64,000 nt of DNA from Scatophagus argus (taxonomy: Eukaryota; Chordata; Actinopteri; Scatophagidae). Where the stretch lies: contig NC_058493.1 of NCBI RefSeq assembly GCF_020382885.2, positions 23,185,499-23,249,498 on the forward strand, given 5' to 3'. How positions within the stretch are numbered: the first letter of the stretch is position 1; the number at the start of each line of letters is the position of its first letter. A program made the position numbers and the translations under genes. Below the pieces are notes generated by a model. The model saw only the letters and a program-made list of their open reading frames with translations, made no database searches and had not been told where the DNA came from. This document shows, in pieces, positions 1-11,846 of the stretch.

Positions 1-1263
1 GGAAGCACATGCGACTTTATCCTACATTTGTCTCTAGAGAGAAACACTTTACTGAAAAGAGGATCAGCTGCCCCTTTGACCTAAAATGTAATGCAGTGAC
101 TCAAACACACCAGTACCAGGAGAGCACTCAACTGTGTTAACTCTAAAGTGTTAGAAACAATAATTTGTCACGGCCACATCACATTAAATGTTGTGGCCGT
201 GTGATTAAACAGCTTTTCTTTTCCTTTTTAAGTAGAAGAAGAAAAATCAACTTTATTGGCGGTATATTTTTTACATACACTGAATTTTTCCTCTGCATTT
301 GGTTGAACGCAACACCCAGCAAACTGCATGCAGTGAACACACATACAGAGCAGAGGGCTGCCATGTCAAGCGCCAGGGAGCAGTTAGGGGCACATCAGCC
401 ATTAACAATGGAGGCAGGAAGAGTGCTGAGGTGGTGTCTCCTGGTCTGTACGAGCACTCAGTTGTCCCAGTGCAGCAGCTGTCATGCATAGTGCACACTG
501 CACAGTGGCGAAAGCTCCATGGGATCTTCAACACAAGTCAGCCGCATCAGGCTCACCCACTAACCCATATAAGAGCACACGAACAAAGAGATCCAGGGCA
601 ATCCTGTTCTAAAGACCACTGTGCCTGGTTGTCCACAGCTTCCGCACTCCACATAGGCTCACACAGCCAATCAGAAAGAGATTGTCTGCAGTTGATTTCA
701 GGGTTTCAGTAATTTCAGCTCAGATGACAGTAGGGGAGTTTTGCAGCCTGCTGTGTAGGTGTAGTGCTCAGTCCTGTCTTGTCTGTGGTTGGGATGACAG
801 TACCAGAAGTATGTGGACACCTGAGCATTTCACATTGATGTGCTGCTATAACCGCTTCCACTCTCCTGTGAGGCTTTCCTCAACATTTTGGAACCTGGCT
901 GCAGGGATTTGTTTCCCATTTGATTTGACGATAATTTAGTGTTCCAGTTCACTCAGTGCCACTCACCACTCGGTGCTAGTACTGTTACTGCAGTACTGCT
1001 AGTAGCAGCAGTACTGCAGTAACAGGTTTCAGTTTATTTGGTGGCCATTAGAGAAACTGCTTAGTTGCCACTTAAACATACTCATCAGAAGTTGAGTCAC
1101 ATGTTATCTGTTTGACCAGGCAAACACACCCTCGCTATCTATAAAAGCCATAAAATAATCCCGAGCAAACCCATATTTGGACATAACATCCACTGTTGGT
1201 TTTCAGGTACTGATGAGCACACGCTGTGCAGGAGTCTAATTACTGTGTTGTGTAATCCTCCAG
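1..1263 (+). other. abhd2: abhd2 terminal intron (partial)
   Basis: This is non-coding sequence upstream of the last abhd2 exon. It ends in a splice acceptor (tcctccag) preceded by a possible branch site, tctaatt, near 1233. I see no ABHD2 exon in it; the preceding exon, which should carry the catalytic Asp region, lies outside the window. The short ORFs here show no family resemblance. The one notable structure is the perfect inverted repeat at 982-1025. Confidence 0.7.
982..1025. repeat. perfect 19-bp inverted repeat, 6-nt spacer
   Basis: The left arm (982-1000, beginning ctgttactgc) and the right arm (1007-1025, ending gcagtaacag) are exact reverse complements, separated by agtagc. The arms also contain the internal palindrome ctgcag. 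In RNA this would form a strong hairpin about 240 nt upstream of the last abhd2 exon. The arms are shorter than in a typical pre-miRNA stem. Function is unknown. Confidence 0.9.
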
Positions 1264-1472
1264 CAAAGAAGCCGAATGTGATCTTTTGCCTAACGCTGCA
1301 CGGGGGCCATCTGGGCTTCTTCGAGGGCGCGGTGCTCTTCCCCCAGCCCCTCACCTGGATGGACAAAGTGATTGTGGGTTACGCCAATGCCATGTGCCAG
1401 TGGGAGAAACAGAAACCGCCGTGCCAAAGTGCACACCTGAGTGAGAGCTCCTGCACGGAGGAAAAAGCTTAA
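1264..1472 (+). CDS. abhd2: abhd2 last coding exon (monoacylglycerol lipase ABHD2, C-terminus)
   Basis: This encodes the C-terminal ~69 residues of ABHD2, an alpha/beta-hydrolase-fold serine hydrolase. Mammalian ABHD2 is a membrane-associated monoacylglycerol lipase that responds to progesterone in sperm. The translation contains LHGGHLGFFEG followed by LTWMDK and YANAMCQWEK, which closely match the human C-terminus. The second His of HGGHLG (codon 1308-1310) corresponds to the catalytic-triad histidine. The exon opens in phase 1 after the cag acceptor at 1261-1263; the split codon's first base comes from the preceding exon, outside the window. It ends at TAA 1470-1472. Ser and Asp of the triad are not in view. 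The tail after CQWEK diverges from human, as expected for this loosely conserved end. The a/b paralogue cannot be resolved. Confidence 0.93.
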
Positions 1473-4400
1473 ACCTCTGACTTCTGTATCTCTCTCACCT
1501 CTCGCCCTCTCCGACCCCACTGTCCCAGCACTGAGGAGACACCTGAACTAAACCTTAAACTGTTTTCTCTTCTCTGCCTTCTCCTCTGGTGCTACTCCAC
1601 CCCTCCCGGCCCACGCTTCCCATTTCCACGTCTCCGTGCTTTCACTACAGTTCTCCTTTGTAATCGCCATCACCCTACAGTGTGCGAAGGGGAAAACAAA
1701 AAAAAAAAAAAAGAAGCAAAAAACTGCCTTTGCGCTCTTTTTCCTTTGCGAGGACTTTGAAATCAGAGCGGGAACGTTTCATTTCTCGACACGTACACAG
1801 CAACCATCCTTGGCTAATGGAGGCGTAGACCAAATATGACAAAAGATGAGGCCAAGCTGAGATTAAAAGGAAAGTAGGAGCACCACTTTAGAGTAGTCCA
1901 GAGAAAAACAAGAGCACATGAGAAACCTCCTATTACTGTAAACAAGGACTCTTCTGCAGTCGGTGCCCATTTACAACACCTGTAAGAAGCTCACTGCTTA
2001 TCACCGCCAAGGCCATATAGCCTGGTCTGCTGTCTTAACCAACACAGCACCTTTGTAGTATGTATGTATGTAACTCACAGATGTAGTGTGTATGTCTGTG
2101 TGCGCCTGTGTCGACCAAGAACTAGAGACCCGTGACAGACCATGTGATCTTTTTGTTTGGTCGATGTGATCCGAATTCTCAGTCGTCCCTAATGTCCCTT
2201 CTTTTGGGTGAACCGTTGCTCCGTTATTTGTAGAAAATGTACAGTAGAAAAAAAAAAAGTATTATGGTGGGATTTTACACGTGACTTTCATTTCGTAACA
2301 TCCTAATGGCACTTTCGTTTGGCACTCGAAATGAAAGGGTTCAGTGCTTACCAGGCACGACTGGGGATCCATGCACATTCTCACAGCCGCATTCTATCAC
2401 TTTGATTCAGTGCACTTTAAATCCTGTATGCCACAATCTTTTTATTTTCCTTAGGTGAAGTGCAGGTATGGTCAGCGATAGTTTAGCTCCTCACGTGACC
2501 GAGAGGAAGAACTGCAGGGAGCGAAGATGATAATGAAAAGTTAGATGACTCGAGTGTTCCCTGTGTCGTCGTTCGTCTTGTGTCTTTGAGCCCTCTTACT
2601 CTGTTGTCTGCCTTTGATCAGCTGCAGGTCCAGCCAAGACTCTGACATTCTTCCCTTACTGCACACACCTGCCACTAGCAAGCCTCCGAGCGACTGAATG
2701 CTCAGCCCTGAAAACACCTCATTTGGTGCAAACATCTCTTTTTTTTTTCCCCCAATCAGATGAGTGTACGCTGTCAGATTCTGAAGCTGCAGCGGACTGA
2801 CTGGCCATTGCGGTGCTGGTTTTTTTTGTTTGTTTGTTTGTTTTTTAAAGGGAAAGTTCAGCAGTGTTGAGCAGGTTTTCTCTTTGCAATCTGAGCTGTG
2901 AGGTGTGATTAGCAGGAGGGCAGAGGATACGGACACCAAACCAAAATGTTTATTTTAGTGCAGTGTTTGTAAAAATACTGGTGATTGTTCTGTTGTGTAA
3001 TTAAGTGGATAACTCTGCATGCAAGAATGACAAGACAGATTTTAATGCAAGGGAATATTGTTGTTTCATAGACCGCATTGAAAGGCTTTCTTATTTCCTT
3101 GACTGGGCTGGACTGTTGCAACACAGCAACTGCTGAACTCCATCTCTGATGTGTCTTGAATACTGCAATAATGGGACCTGTGGACTTCTCAAAACCTGAA
3201 TCTACTTGAGAATCTGTTGTAAACCTTTTGTAAGGGCTTAGGAAGCTTCTTTCACTTCAGCCAAGTAATTTGTAGTCTAAAATCTGCCACTGAACACTGT
3301 GATGAGACAGATGGATGGCTTGAAATGATCAGGGACATCCAGTGATTGATGACAACACGTCTTCTGAGGCTGTTTAAGCCCAGAGTTGTGCGTTAGCAGA
3401 TCAAAAATCTGTTGATGCTAAACAGTACTTTTACAGTAGTTTTTTTTTCTTCCCACTCAAAGCTACCGCTGACTCTGTTCACAAAACACAAGCAACTTTA
3501 TGTTTGTTCTTGCCCTTGAAGATAGTATTGAAGTTGCAGGTTTTTTTTCTTTTCTTTGTCAGATGAATAGTACTGTAATGGTGATTCACATAACTACTGC
3601 AATCAAAGTGATTGTTCTTTGGCTCAAGGGTAATTTCACAGTTTATAAGAGATCGTTTTTGAGATTTAATTGACTTAAATTCACCCTCCTTTGGTGGAGA
3701 TTATTTTGTGCAAATACTATGAAATCCTGGTGTTTAATCTCGCCAATGCCGGCTGGACTGATATTAAAAATAGGGATTCGCTGATCCAACTTAATCCCTC
3801 TTCAGCTCGGAGTATCTGCCAATACCAAGTAGCGATGAGAGACCAGTGCCGCCTTTTTCCCCACATTTAAAAACTGTATACCTCACAGTGTGAATCTCAT
3901 TATGATCATATTTTATTCCTGTGCCTAAATTGATGAAAATTGAAGTGAACACACTGAATGCTATTATGACATTGACAATGAAACCGTATTTAAAGTGGAC
4001 CAGTGGCGATGGCGGCCGATACCTGAGCCACTTGCTGAAGCGTTTGGGTCGGTGCATCTCTGCTTGAAAAGTGTGGCTGGCATCTTTGAGCCGACGGCGT
4101 CTCTGTTCGCCTCTGAAGGCTTTCCGTCTCGCGTTGTTCAAACTGCAAATTGTCGTTGCCATCTGTTGTCATGGAGACCAAACTACAACTGCCGGTCATT
4201 CATGGCAGACATACTGTGGTTCACCTGCAGGGGGGTGATATGGTTCATGGTTCACTCTGTCCACAGCTCTCATTTCAGCAAAATCAGGTGTGGTTTGGGC
4301 TTCTTTTGGCCCGTTAAAAACAAATCAGATCAATAGTGACAACACCAGCACAAATTTTTTTGCAGTAAGAGCTATTTGTGTTCTTTTTATGATTTTTGCC

Positions 4401-4720
4401 TCACACCAACTTTGCACAAAAATGCAGGTTTGGATGTATTTTTTTTCTAGTTGATTATTTGTTGTTGTTGTTTTTTTTTTTTGTATTATGTATTTGTTCA
4501 TTTGACTTCTTGTGTTATTTTCTTGTGTAAATGTATCAGAGCGTGAGTGTTGATGAGTACAGTATGTGTATACTGTGTCATATTATCACCTCTGATTGAC
4601 AAAAACCAAAATACTTTAACAATGGAAAAAAACTAAAGAAATATATAAAGATAGTGTATATTCTAATATTCGAGGGAACAAGAATGGAAAAATAAAGGCA
4701 ATAACCAACCAGGAGTGATT
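1473..4720 (+). other. abhd2: abhd2 3' UTR (probable)
   Basis: The AT-rich sequence after the abhd2 stop has no convincing ORF, and ABHD2 transcripts in other vertebrates have multi-kilobase 3' UTRs. It contains poly(A) at 1699-1713, several T-runs (2742-2750, 4470-4482) and no recognised gene. The first good polyadenylation signal on this strand is at 4691. A later one at 5308 could extend the UTR. The exact end is inferred. Confidence 0.6.
4691..4696 (+). terminator. abhd2: candidate polyadenylation signal of abhd2
   Basis: An AATAAA hexamer is followed within about 30 nt by a T/G-rich stretch (gattctcttgtctttt), the usual layout of a vertebrate cleavage site. A second AATAAA at 5308-5313 is an alternative. 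Confidence 0.5.
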
Positions 4721-5749
4721 CTCTTGTCTTTTAAATTCTAATGGGACATTAAATAGTGTCAGTGTATATTAAAACCAAAACACGTCACGCACACATTAAA
4801 ACAGTTTTCTCACAGAACACGGGATCTGAAATGTTGTTTTACTGTGCCGATAGGAGAATGAGCTCTGCTGTATTCATCCTAAACCCCAGCGCTTCAAGCC
4901 TTTTGCTTTTCCAAGATTGTCAGCTCATGTTTAAGTGCTTTAAAGCTGAAGGATTGAAATGAAAATCTCTCCAGTGAATTTAAATGTGAATGAATCCAGA
5001 AATGCACCTCAGATTGGGACGTGCTGCATTGCTCAGTGTTGTGTTCACACGAAAAGGGAGTTTTTCATGTGAAATCAGCCCGGACAAATGGGCGAGAGCA
5101 CACACTGACCCGCAGTAATCAATACACGGCTTTAATTTCTAACATTTTGATGCTTAAAGATGGTTGGGACGTGGCGACGGGTGAGTGGGGCACACACTGT
5201 CACACAACACAATGTACTCTGATACTGAACGCTGGCTGTTTTTGTGGAAGAAAACCAGTGGTGTGTGTGATTTAATTATGTGAGGAAATGTGGTCATTGT
5301 GTTCCAAAATAAATTATTTTCTCAAATGAGAAATGGTTTCCTTTTCTCCTTACATGCCAGCTATATTATTTTTTTTAAGGGTCTCATTCACAAAAGAAGT
5401 AATAAGAAGGTGTTATCTGAATAAGATCAAGCTTTACATCTAACATGGTGAGAAATGTAATTTATGAGACAGTTGAGCCCCCTTGTGGCGACCACCCTAA
5501 ACTACACAATTTGTACAAGTGTCTTAATACAGTACAGTACAGTATAAATACTCACAGGCTGTCTGTCTGCTGCTTGTATTATTAGCATTTGTTTCTTCAA
5601 TTTTATTTCAATTTCACTTTGAGGTTGCACTCAGGTTTCATTTGTTTTCACAGCTTCGTGTGACGAATTTGACATGCAGTGCAGACTGTGTCACGTTCAC
5701 AGTGCACATGTAGAGAGTATAGACACAGTTGTTATTCTGGCACCCGAGT

Positions 5750-6225
5750 TAAGCTTGAAAACTACCCTTACTGTGTAAATAAGTTTTGAGGTACTTGTAC
5801 GTTACTTGAGTATTTTGATTTTATGCTACTTTACGCTTCTACTCCACCACATTTCAGAGGACTAGACTCATTTAATGAATCCGCTTACTGGTTACTTTGC
5901 ATATTAATATTATTATTCCAACATATTATCAGCAAAATAAAATAAAGATTACGCTGTGGGATATAAAGTGATTTGAAGGAGCCTGGTTTTTATCAACAGT
6001 TAAGTTACACATGCATTCATCTTACAAAGATTAGGATCAGGTGATAAAATAAATGTTATTCTGACATTGGCTGTTTTTCATGACGTTTGATGATACTAAC
6101 GCTCTCTCATTTAAGGAAAATTTGAATGCGGGACTTTTTGCTTGAAAGAGGGTATTGCTGAACAGTTTTACTGCTACTTTTACTACTGCATTAGATCACA
6201 GTACTTTTTCCAGCACTGGTCAGAA
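5750..6225. repeat. teleost interspersed repeat, 'tactt/acttt' family, copy 1
   Basis: The sequence has the pattern of a repeat I recognise as abundant in fish: gaggtacttgtacgttacttgagtatttt and ctactttacgcttctactccacc at the left, then a middle part, then gcgggactttttgcttg and cagtactttttccagcac at the right. Related copies in this window are at 7730-8400, 27690-27900 and 59709-60365. No ORF is present, so it looks non-autonomous. The element name cannot be given without a repeat library. Confidence 0.65.
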
Positions 6226-6422
6226 TGGGCATCTGTAACCGAGGTCACACCCATTTAATCCTCTTTTATGGAACAGAATTAGCTGAAAATAAACCTGGTT
6301 TTATGAAGTAAGCGTGGTTCAGCTGGTGATCTTACTTTATGAAATGGATTAGATGAAAGAATACAAGGATAAATGTTACAAATGACCATTCAACTTCACA
6401 CACACACACACAAAAAAAATCT

Positions 6423-6428
6423 ATTTAA
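6423..6428 (-). terminator. rlbp1: possible rlbp1 polyadenylation signal (ATTAAA)
   Basis: On the minus strand ATTAAA is followed about 8-20 nt later by a T-run and then a GT-rich stretch (complement of the CA run at 6399-6413), a plausible downstream element. It would give rlbp1 a 3' UTR of about 620 nt. No transcript evidence is available. Confidence 0.35.
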
Positions 6429-7041
6429 TTGAAAATGTTCCAGTGCAGTTTGCAGGATGGATTGTTGTGGTACGTCAGGCGTCTGAGTGTCTCAGCTCAG
6501 ACGAGGCTGCTGAGACGAAAGGCTGTTTCCATGGCACTGCGTCAGGAGGCTTCTGCTCATTCAACAATAAGCAAATGCAGGCTGATCCGCTGTCAGATTT
6601 CCCTCTTCATACCCCCCCGACGCTGTGATGCATGGGAGGCTTTATGGGCATAAGGCTGATGTGAAATATGCTCTGAAATTCATTCTTAAGGCAAAAAAAC
6701 AAACTCAGTCTGACTCATTCTGGATGTGAGCTTCATCATCACAACTCTGTCGTTTTCCCCTCTAAGTAAAATGACAAACATTTACCATCAATTCTTCTCT
6801 CTGTGATATCTAGACATCTTTTTTCTCCCATTTATATCCCCTACCTGCAAACCATCCCCTGCTCCTAACTACAGATACTTCTTCTTTCTTTTTTCTTTTT
6901 TCTTTTTTTTTTGCTTGAAGGAACTGCCTGAATAATAATTAAAAAAAAATGTCAATCTAGCTTCAAAATAGAGCACATTTCTGATCCATCTATGGTGAGG
7001 GACGCTATAAGGCTTGGGCTTGAAACAGTAGGACTGTTCTC

Positions 7042-10000
7042 TCAGAGAGCTGTGTCCTCGGAGCCAAAAAGCTTGGTGGCGATGGCCTGGCAGTCAGCAA
7101 CAGCGGCTTTCCCGTCAAAGTCCGCAGGCAGGATGTCTGCATCGAATTCTTTCAAGTAGTTGTCCAGCTCGTCGCCGTGAACAAAGACCTGAGGAGAGTT
7201 GTGAACAGAATTCAGATTAGTTGGCCGATTCAAATTTAATAAATAATATATTTTTTTTTATAAAAATAAAAAACAGATTGAAGGTTGGATTTAGGTTGAA
7301 GGGGGTGATAGCATCAGTCCTCCATCCATACCCTCTCCAGCAGCTTGCTCTTCATGAAGGGTTTGACCACATTGTACGTAGTGGTGAAGTACCAGGGCTG
7401 GTGAATGACGTGGACCGCCTTGAAACGGGCAGGGAATGAGTCCTGTGCAAGAACATGCAAAAGATGAAGAAATAAATGAATAAATAAAAAGCAGCTCTGA
7501 AGTTGCACGCAGAGAAATTCTCAGCTTTCCTTCAGAGTGTTTTCTGACCTGCAGCATGTCCACCATCTTCTTGAGCTCGGTCGGCTTGATTCCTGACGCG
7601 TGCTGCATGGTGAAGCCCTTGAAGTTCTCGATCAGGACGAAACCGTTAATCTGGGTCTCTTCATTCTCGAGCAACTTCTCCAGGATCACACAGTACGCTC
7701 TTAAGATCTTAAAGACACATTTTCACTATAGAGTAAGTACATTTACATTCACACTGCAGGCTACTTAAGCACTCAAGTATTGTCAATTTATGCAACTTTA
7801 TACTTCTACTCAGTTATTTTCCAAAGGGAAGTTCTGCACTTGAACTCCCCTACATTTAACTGTCAGCTTTATTTATCACTTACTTTGATTTTACCTACAA
7901 AACACATGATGATCAGGCTGAAGGCCGTGAAGCCTTGTCATATTGAAGGGCCCACACACCCTCACAGCAGTTATGTTGCTCACTTATGTAGCTTCTTTGA
8001 CCTGCTCAGGTTGGAGCTCACCTGCTCAGTGTGAAGCTCTGCTGGGACTTACGTGAGGTCATCATGTACTTATTTGGCTGATAAAGTTCAAAACTGCCCC
8101 TCAACAAAAGACAAAGCAGAGACCCCTGAAGTCCTGAACAAAGAAGTTGCCTCTTGTTCCACACAATTATAACTATCAGTAACAACTACCTTTAGGGATC
8201 TTACAGGCTTTTTAATTTAACAGGATCCATTTCACATAATGCATACTTTCACATTTTATACTTAAAGTATATTACTAGAAGTATAATACTACCATAAGTA
8301 TAACAATCAATGTAATACTTAAGTAGTTTTAAGCAAGTAGAATTTTTACTCTTTGGTATTGTGTCAGCTTGTTAAGGATCTGAGTACTTCTTTCAACAAA
8401 TGTGTTTGAATAACCTCTTCTTTAACATTTATGTCAAAGAGGTGCAGCTGCGCACCTCATCGAACGTGATCTCCTCCAGGTCCCAGTTCTCGATGTTGAA
8501 GAGCAGGACTACATGGCCGTACTTGTCCCTGCTGGGCAGAACCACTGGGTAGCCTGCTTCGATGGTGCTGCGGACCGCCTCCGGGGTCAGGTTCTCAAAT
8601 AGTTCAGGATACTCCTTCCTGAAGCGCACATAACCTAGAGGACCACACACACACACACACACAGACCATATACTGAAAGTTCTTTTATGTGTCACAAATG
8701 GTTCACAGGCCCTTTGTGTACAGTATGAGTGTCCAGTCCAGGTTGTTGATGGGCCAAACACAATGACACCACTGTGTCAGTGCTCTAAACCTCTTCATAC
8801 CGAGGCACCAATTAACCCAGAGTGAGCAAGTGTGTGTGTGTGTGTGTGTGAGAGAGAGAAGCAGATTCCTATTGCATATGTGTGTGTGTGTGTGTGTGTT
8901 CCGCCTTTTACTTACAAGCAGCAATTAACCCCACAAAACAAGTTTACGTTCACATCACATTCCCCTCTAAGTTCATAAACGTGTGTGTGTGTTCTCTTAT
9001 GTCTTTGTGAGGACCAAACACTCTAACAGCAACAGGCAAGTGAAGGAGAAAAAAAAATCCAAACTACGACTGCATTTGCTGGTCCTGACCGAGTGTGTTA
9101 TTCCAAAGTAAACCTGGAATATTTGGAGCCAGAGATTTGATTAGATGGCTGAGTTTACAACTAATATGAAGAGTATTAGGCCAAAGTTTAGATTAGGGGT
9201 AATGGTTGCTTTAATGGTTGCTTTTTAATGCCATCTCCTCTCCCAGATGCACACAATCAGTTCCCAGGACAACACTGTGGGTTCACGAGTAAAACTTGCT
9301 GTCCCATTTGGAGACAAAGGAGGGCTTTGTCAGGGGACCCTCAGAGGCACCTAAAAGCCCCAATTAATGAACACATGCCCCCCTGTCTCAGTGATGGGCA
9401 GGATTCATGCAAACCAGGAGCGCAAATGAGGCCTCCCCCCTCAATTACTGAAAGTATCTGAAAATGTCTGTAGAGACTGAATCAAAGAATGCGGAGGTTA
9501 AATAATCACCTCAGTCTGAAGTAGAAAAATGAAGTAGAAATCATAGATTGCCTCTTCCACAACTAACCCTTCATGAGCTCATGGGCCCTGACAACGTCGA
9601 ACTTGCGAGCCCTGAGGAAGCGCAGCATCATGGAGTCCGGTTTGTCACCGAAGCGCTCCAGCACCAGTTTGGCCAGGTCGTCTCCCTCCGCTGCCCTCTC
9701 CTTCATCGTGGCCCGCAGGTCCTTCAGTGACGACGCCCGCCTCTCGTCCGTCTCGTTCAGCTCGTCCTTCGCCTTGAAGAAAAACATGAAATGCAAAATG
9801 ACAATCACGCCAGGCAGAAGCGAGCGTCACAAGAATTTGGACTTGACTTTAATATTCTGATCTGAAATCTTTTTTATTTACCTTTTGCACAGTGTGGCCA
9901 GGCAACTTGTGGCACGGACCAAACACCGGCCCATGATCCTTCACTGTCAAATGCTCCAGCTTAGACCTCATGGCCTGCTCCTCCTCTGACACCATACGAT

Positions 10001-10531
10001 ACGATCCAGTCTACATGAAGATGAATGTGTTAAAAAAGAAAGATTTCCTCTTCCGCTTTCTCGCCACACACTAACACACCAGTTTGGGTGAAATACACCT
10101 TTAAGCTCGTCTCTGACATAACTGCAGTTTTCGAAACAAGGCTGCGACTGTTGTTTATGCTTTCTTGCTTGAATGCTTCAATGGCAGCTCATTACAGCGA
10201 CTTTTAGTTGAGAACCCACCACCCATCTGAGCCGGAGCAGACCCCCAAACGATTCACCCAAGTGAACGGCTGCTTAATCTCCTTCACATGATTAGAGAAA
10301 GGTCCTCTAAAGCCACTTCTTAAAAATACAGCTTAAGGGTCCATCCCAGAGCCAGCATGTGCTGGCACAATAACAGCATTAAGCAGCATCACACGCTGAC
10401 AGTCAGACCTCCAAGAACTGATGCTTTCAAGGCGCCGCCAATGAAGTGAGTCCAGACACTGATGGACGGGCTGAAACAGAGACGAGGTGACATTTGAATT
10501 GTCCCAGAGCAATAAAACTTACAGCAGCCAT
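7042..10531 (-). CDS. rlbp1: rlbp1, cellular retinaldehyde-binding protein (CRALBP)
   Basis: CRALBP is a soluble CRAL-TRIO protein that carries 11-cis-retinal and 11-cis-retinol in RPE and Mueller glia. Coding exons, in gene order: 10531-10523, 10010-9882, 9772-9568, 8634-8456, 7707-7549, 7442-7332, 7188-7042. All introns are GT-AG and in frame, giving 312 aa (human 317). The N-terminal helical part includes [20 protein letters not shown] (residues 24-43). [10 protein letters not shown] (about 97-106) leads into the CRAL-TRIO domain, with [29 protein letters not shown] and FHQPW-type sequence ([17 protein letters not shown]). Arg233 in SFPARF corresponds to human Arg234, the residue mutated in Bothnia dystrophy. 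The C-terminal tail differs from mammals (see findings). The start sits in the short exon after an excellent acceptor (ctctccgcag, ending at 10564). The next gene, abhd2, is convergent. Teleosts have rlbp1a and rlbp1b; I cannot tell which this is. Confidence 0.96.
7730..8400. repeat. teleost interspersed repeat copy 2, inside an rlbp1 intron
   Basis: The 748-nt intron 7708-8455 is almost entirely this repeat. Its left part (about 7730-7830) has ctttatacttctactcagtt, and its right part (about 8215-8395) has atacttaagtagttttaagc and aaggatctgagtacttcttt, the same hallmarks as at 5750-6225. The middle, 7920-8200, may be the element's body or a separate sequence. Confidence 0.6.
8643..8900. repeat. 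dinucleotide microsatellites in an rlbp1 intron
   Basis: There is a (CA) run at about 8643-8662, then (GT) runs at about 8831-8850 and 8879-8900, all in the intron 8635-9567. They are length-variable type repeats and no function is implied. Confidence 0.9.
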
Positions 10532-10563
10532 GGTTGCAGCGTCTCACAGCAGCGTCATTAACC
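10523..10563 (-). other. rlbp1: rlbp1 exon 2: end of 5' UTR plus first three codons
   Basis: On the minus strand a strong acceptor (ttctctctccgcag) is followed by 32 nt of leader, then ATG GCT GCT and a gtaagt donor. Only three codons lie here before the next exon. A short exon that starts with an acceptor requires at least one upstream non-coding exon. Confidence 0.85.
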
Positions 10564-11749
10564 CTGCGGAGAGAGAAGAATTGGCACAAACAGAATATGA
10601 GCACTTCAAACTGCAGTTTGAGAAAATACAGCGAGAAGCTTTTCTTTCAAAGATGTCCAGACATTTAGTTTGTTCATGTTAAAGGTTGCTAAGGGGGGTT
10701 TTAATCTATTTATTGGCATATTATAAAACAAATGCTCTGCATAAACATAGCAGGTGGTGTTGTGTTACTACCTTGAAGCACCTTGAACTGCCTCTGTGTA
10801 TAAAATGTGCTTTATAATGAATTAAGCTGCTTTTGAAAAAGAAAAAAAAAGTTTTCTCTTGGCTCAGTGAACCGGTGAGCACATGAAAACTGCTTTCTTT
10901 TCTCACCAGTGGAGCCGACATCCTCTTACTTAAGGACCAGCAGAAATCCACTGACCGCTGCTCTCCCGTAAAACTGAAATAATCTAACCAGATGTTGTTC
11001 TTTTTGTATTTTACATTACAGTCTGAATAACAGAATAAAATGTCGGATTTTTGTTTGCACAACAAATGCATGATGGTAGATGAAAAACCCAGAAGATTGT
11101 TTTGCAACACTTACTGTTGTACTGAAGATATTATTATTATTCTTTTCTGAGCCAAGTGGCAAGAAATGATGTATGTCTTTGCCTTTTTATAAAATATTTT
11201 TTTTCCTTGAAAATATGTAGAAACAACATTATATGTAAATGTACAATCTAATCCTAACTAACTGATCTCAAAAAAAAAAAAGCCACTGAAAGTATTGTTT
11301 CGTTTATCAAGAAATCTCATTCAAACCCTCTTCAAAATAACAAACATTTAAAAACATTTGATTTAAAACACATTTGTCAACATAATGTTACTTTAATCTT
11401 CCATGAAGACAAATTCTGATGTTTATATTAGTTGATTTAAAGTCCATAGTGTGTTTTATATGAAAACTGCTCCTGGTAAATGTAAGTTAAGTCAAATACA
11501 GAACATCAAACAGTGTAAAGAACAAAACATCGAGTGCCTGCAATCTGAATTTACACACTTGACAACACGGTCATTCATCACAAGAAACAAAGATTATCTT
11601 TCATCATCCACTTAAAAGAAGTTTTGTTTATCACACCAGCTGATTCAAATTAATCATCAAAACAAACAATAATATCAGTCTAACAGTGCTCATCTGTCAT
11701 CTTTATTTCCTGATGAATCTACAGGGTCTAAAAAGCCGAGCAGACTTAC
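10564..11749 (-). other. rlbp1: presumed rlbp1 first intron
   Basis: This is AT-rich sequence between the candidate non-coding exon and exon 2. It contains T- and A-runs and no ORF of interest. Confidence 0.45.
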
Positions 11750-11845
11750 CTTAAGCAGATGAGAGGAGTGGACAGAGTGGCAGGGGAGACAACAGGAGGA
11801 CAGAGGACCAGGACGGGAGGAGGAACCCCAAACGTCACTCAAAGT
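11750..11845 (-). other. rlbp1: candidate non-coding first exon of rlbp1
   Basis: On the minus strand a consensus donor, cttaag|gtaagt, is cut at 11750/11749. Upstream is a C/T-rich leader-like stretch, and beyond that two TAATCC sites. Mammalian RLBP1 also has a non-coding first exon. The 3' edge is set by the donor; the 5' edge (transcription start) is a guess. Confidence 0.5.
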
Positions 11846-11846
11846 A

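Larger units (their letters stand above)
4721..7041. other. convergent intergenic interval abhd2 / rlbp1
   Basis: This interval lies between two convergently transcribed genes. It holds an alternative AATAAA (5308), an old interspersed repeat (about 5750-6225), a short CA run (6399-6413), a possible rlbp1 polyadenylation signal on the minus strand (6423-6428) and a T/C-rich stretch (6878-6912). I see no gene. Confidence 0.6.

Noticed and set aside
165-939. Chain of 85-137-codon plus-strand ORFs upstream of the abhd2 exon
   Set aside because: None resembles the expected preceding ABHD2 exon or any other family; no acceptor-donor pair frames a conserved segment.
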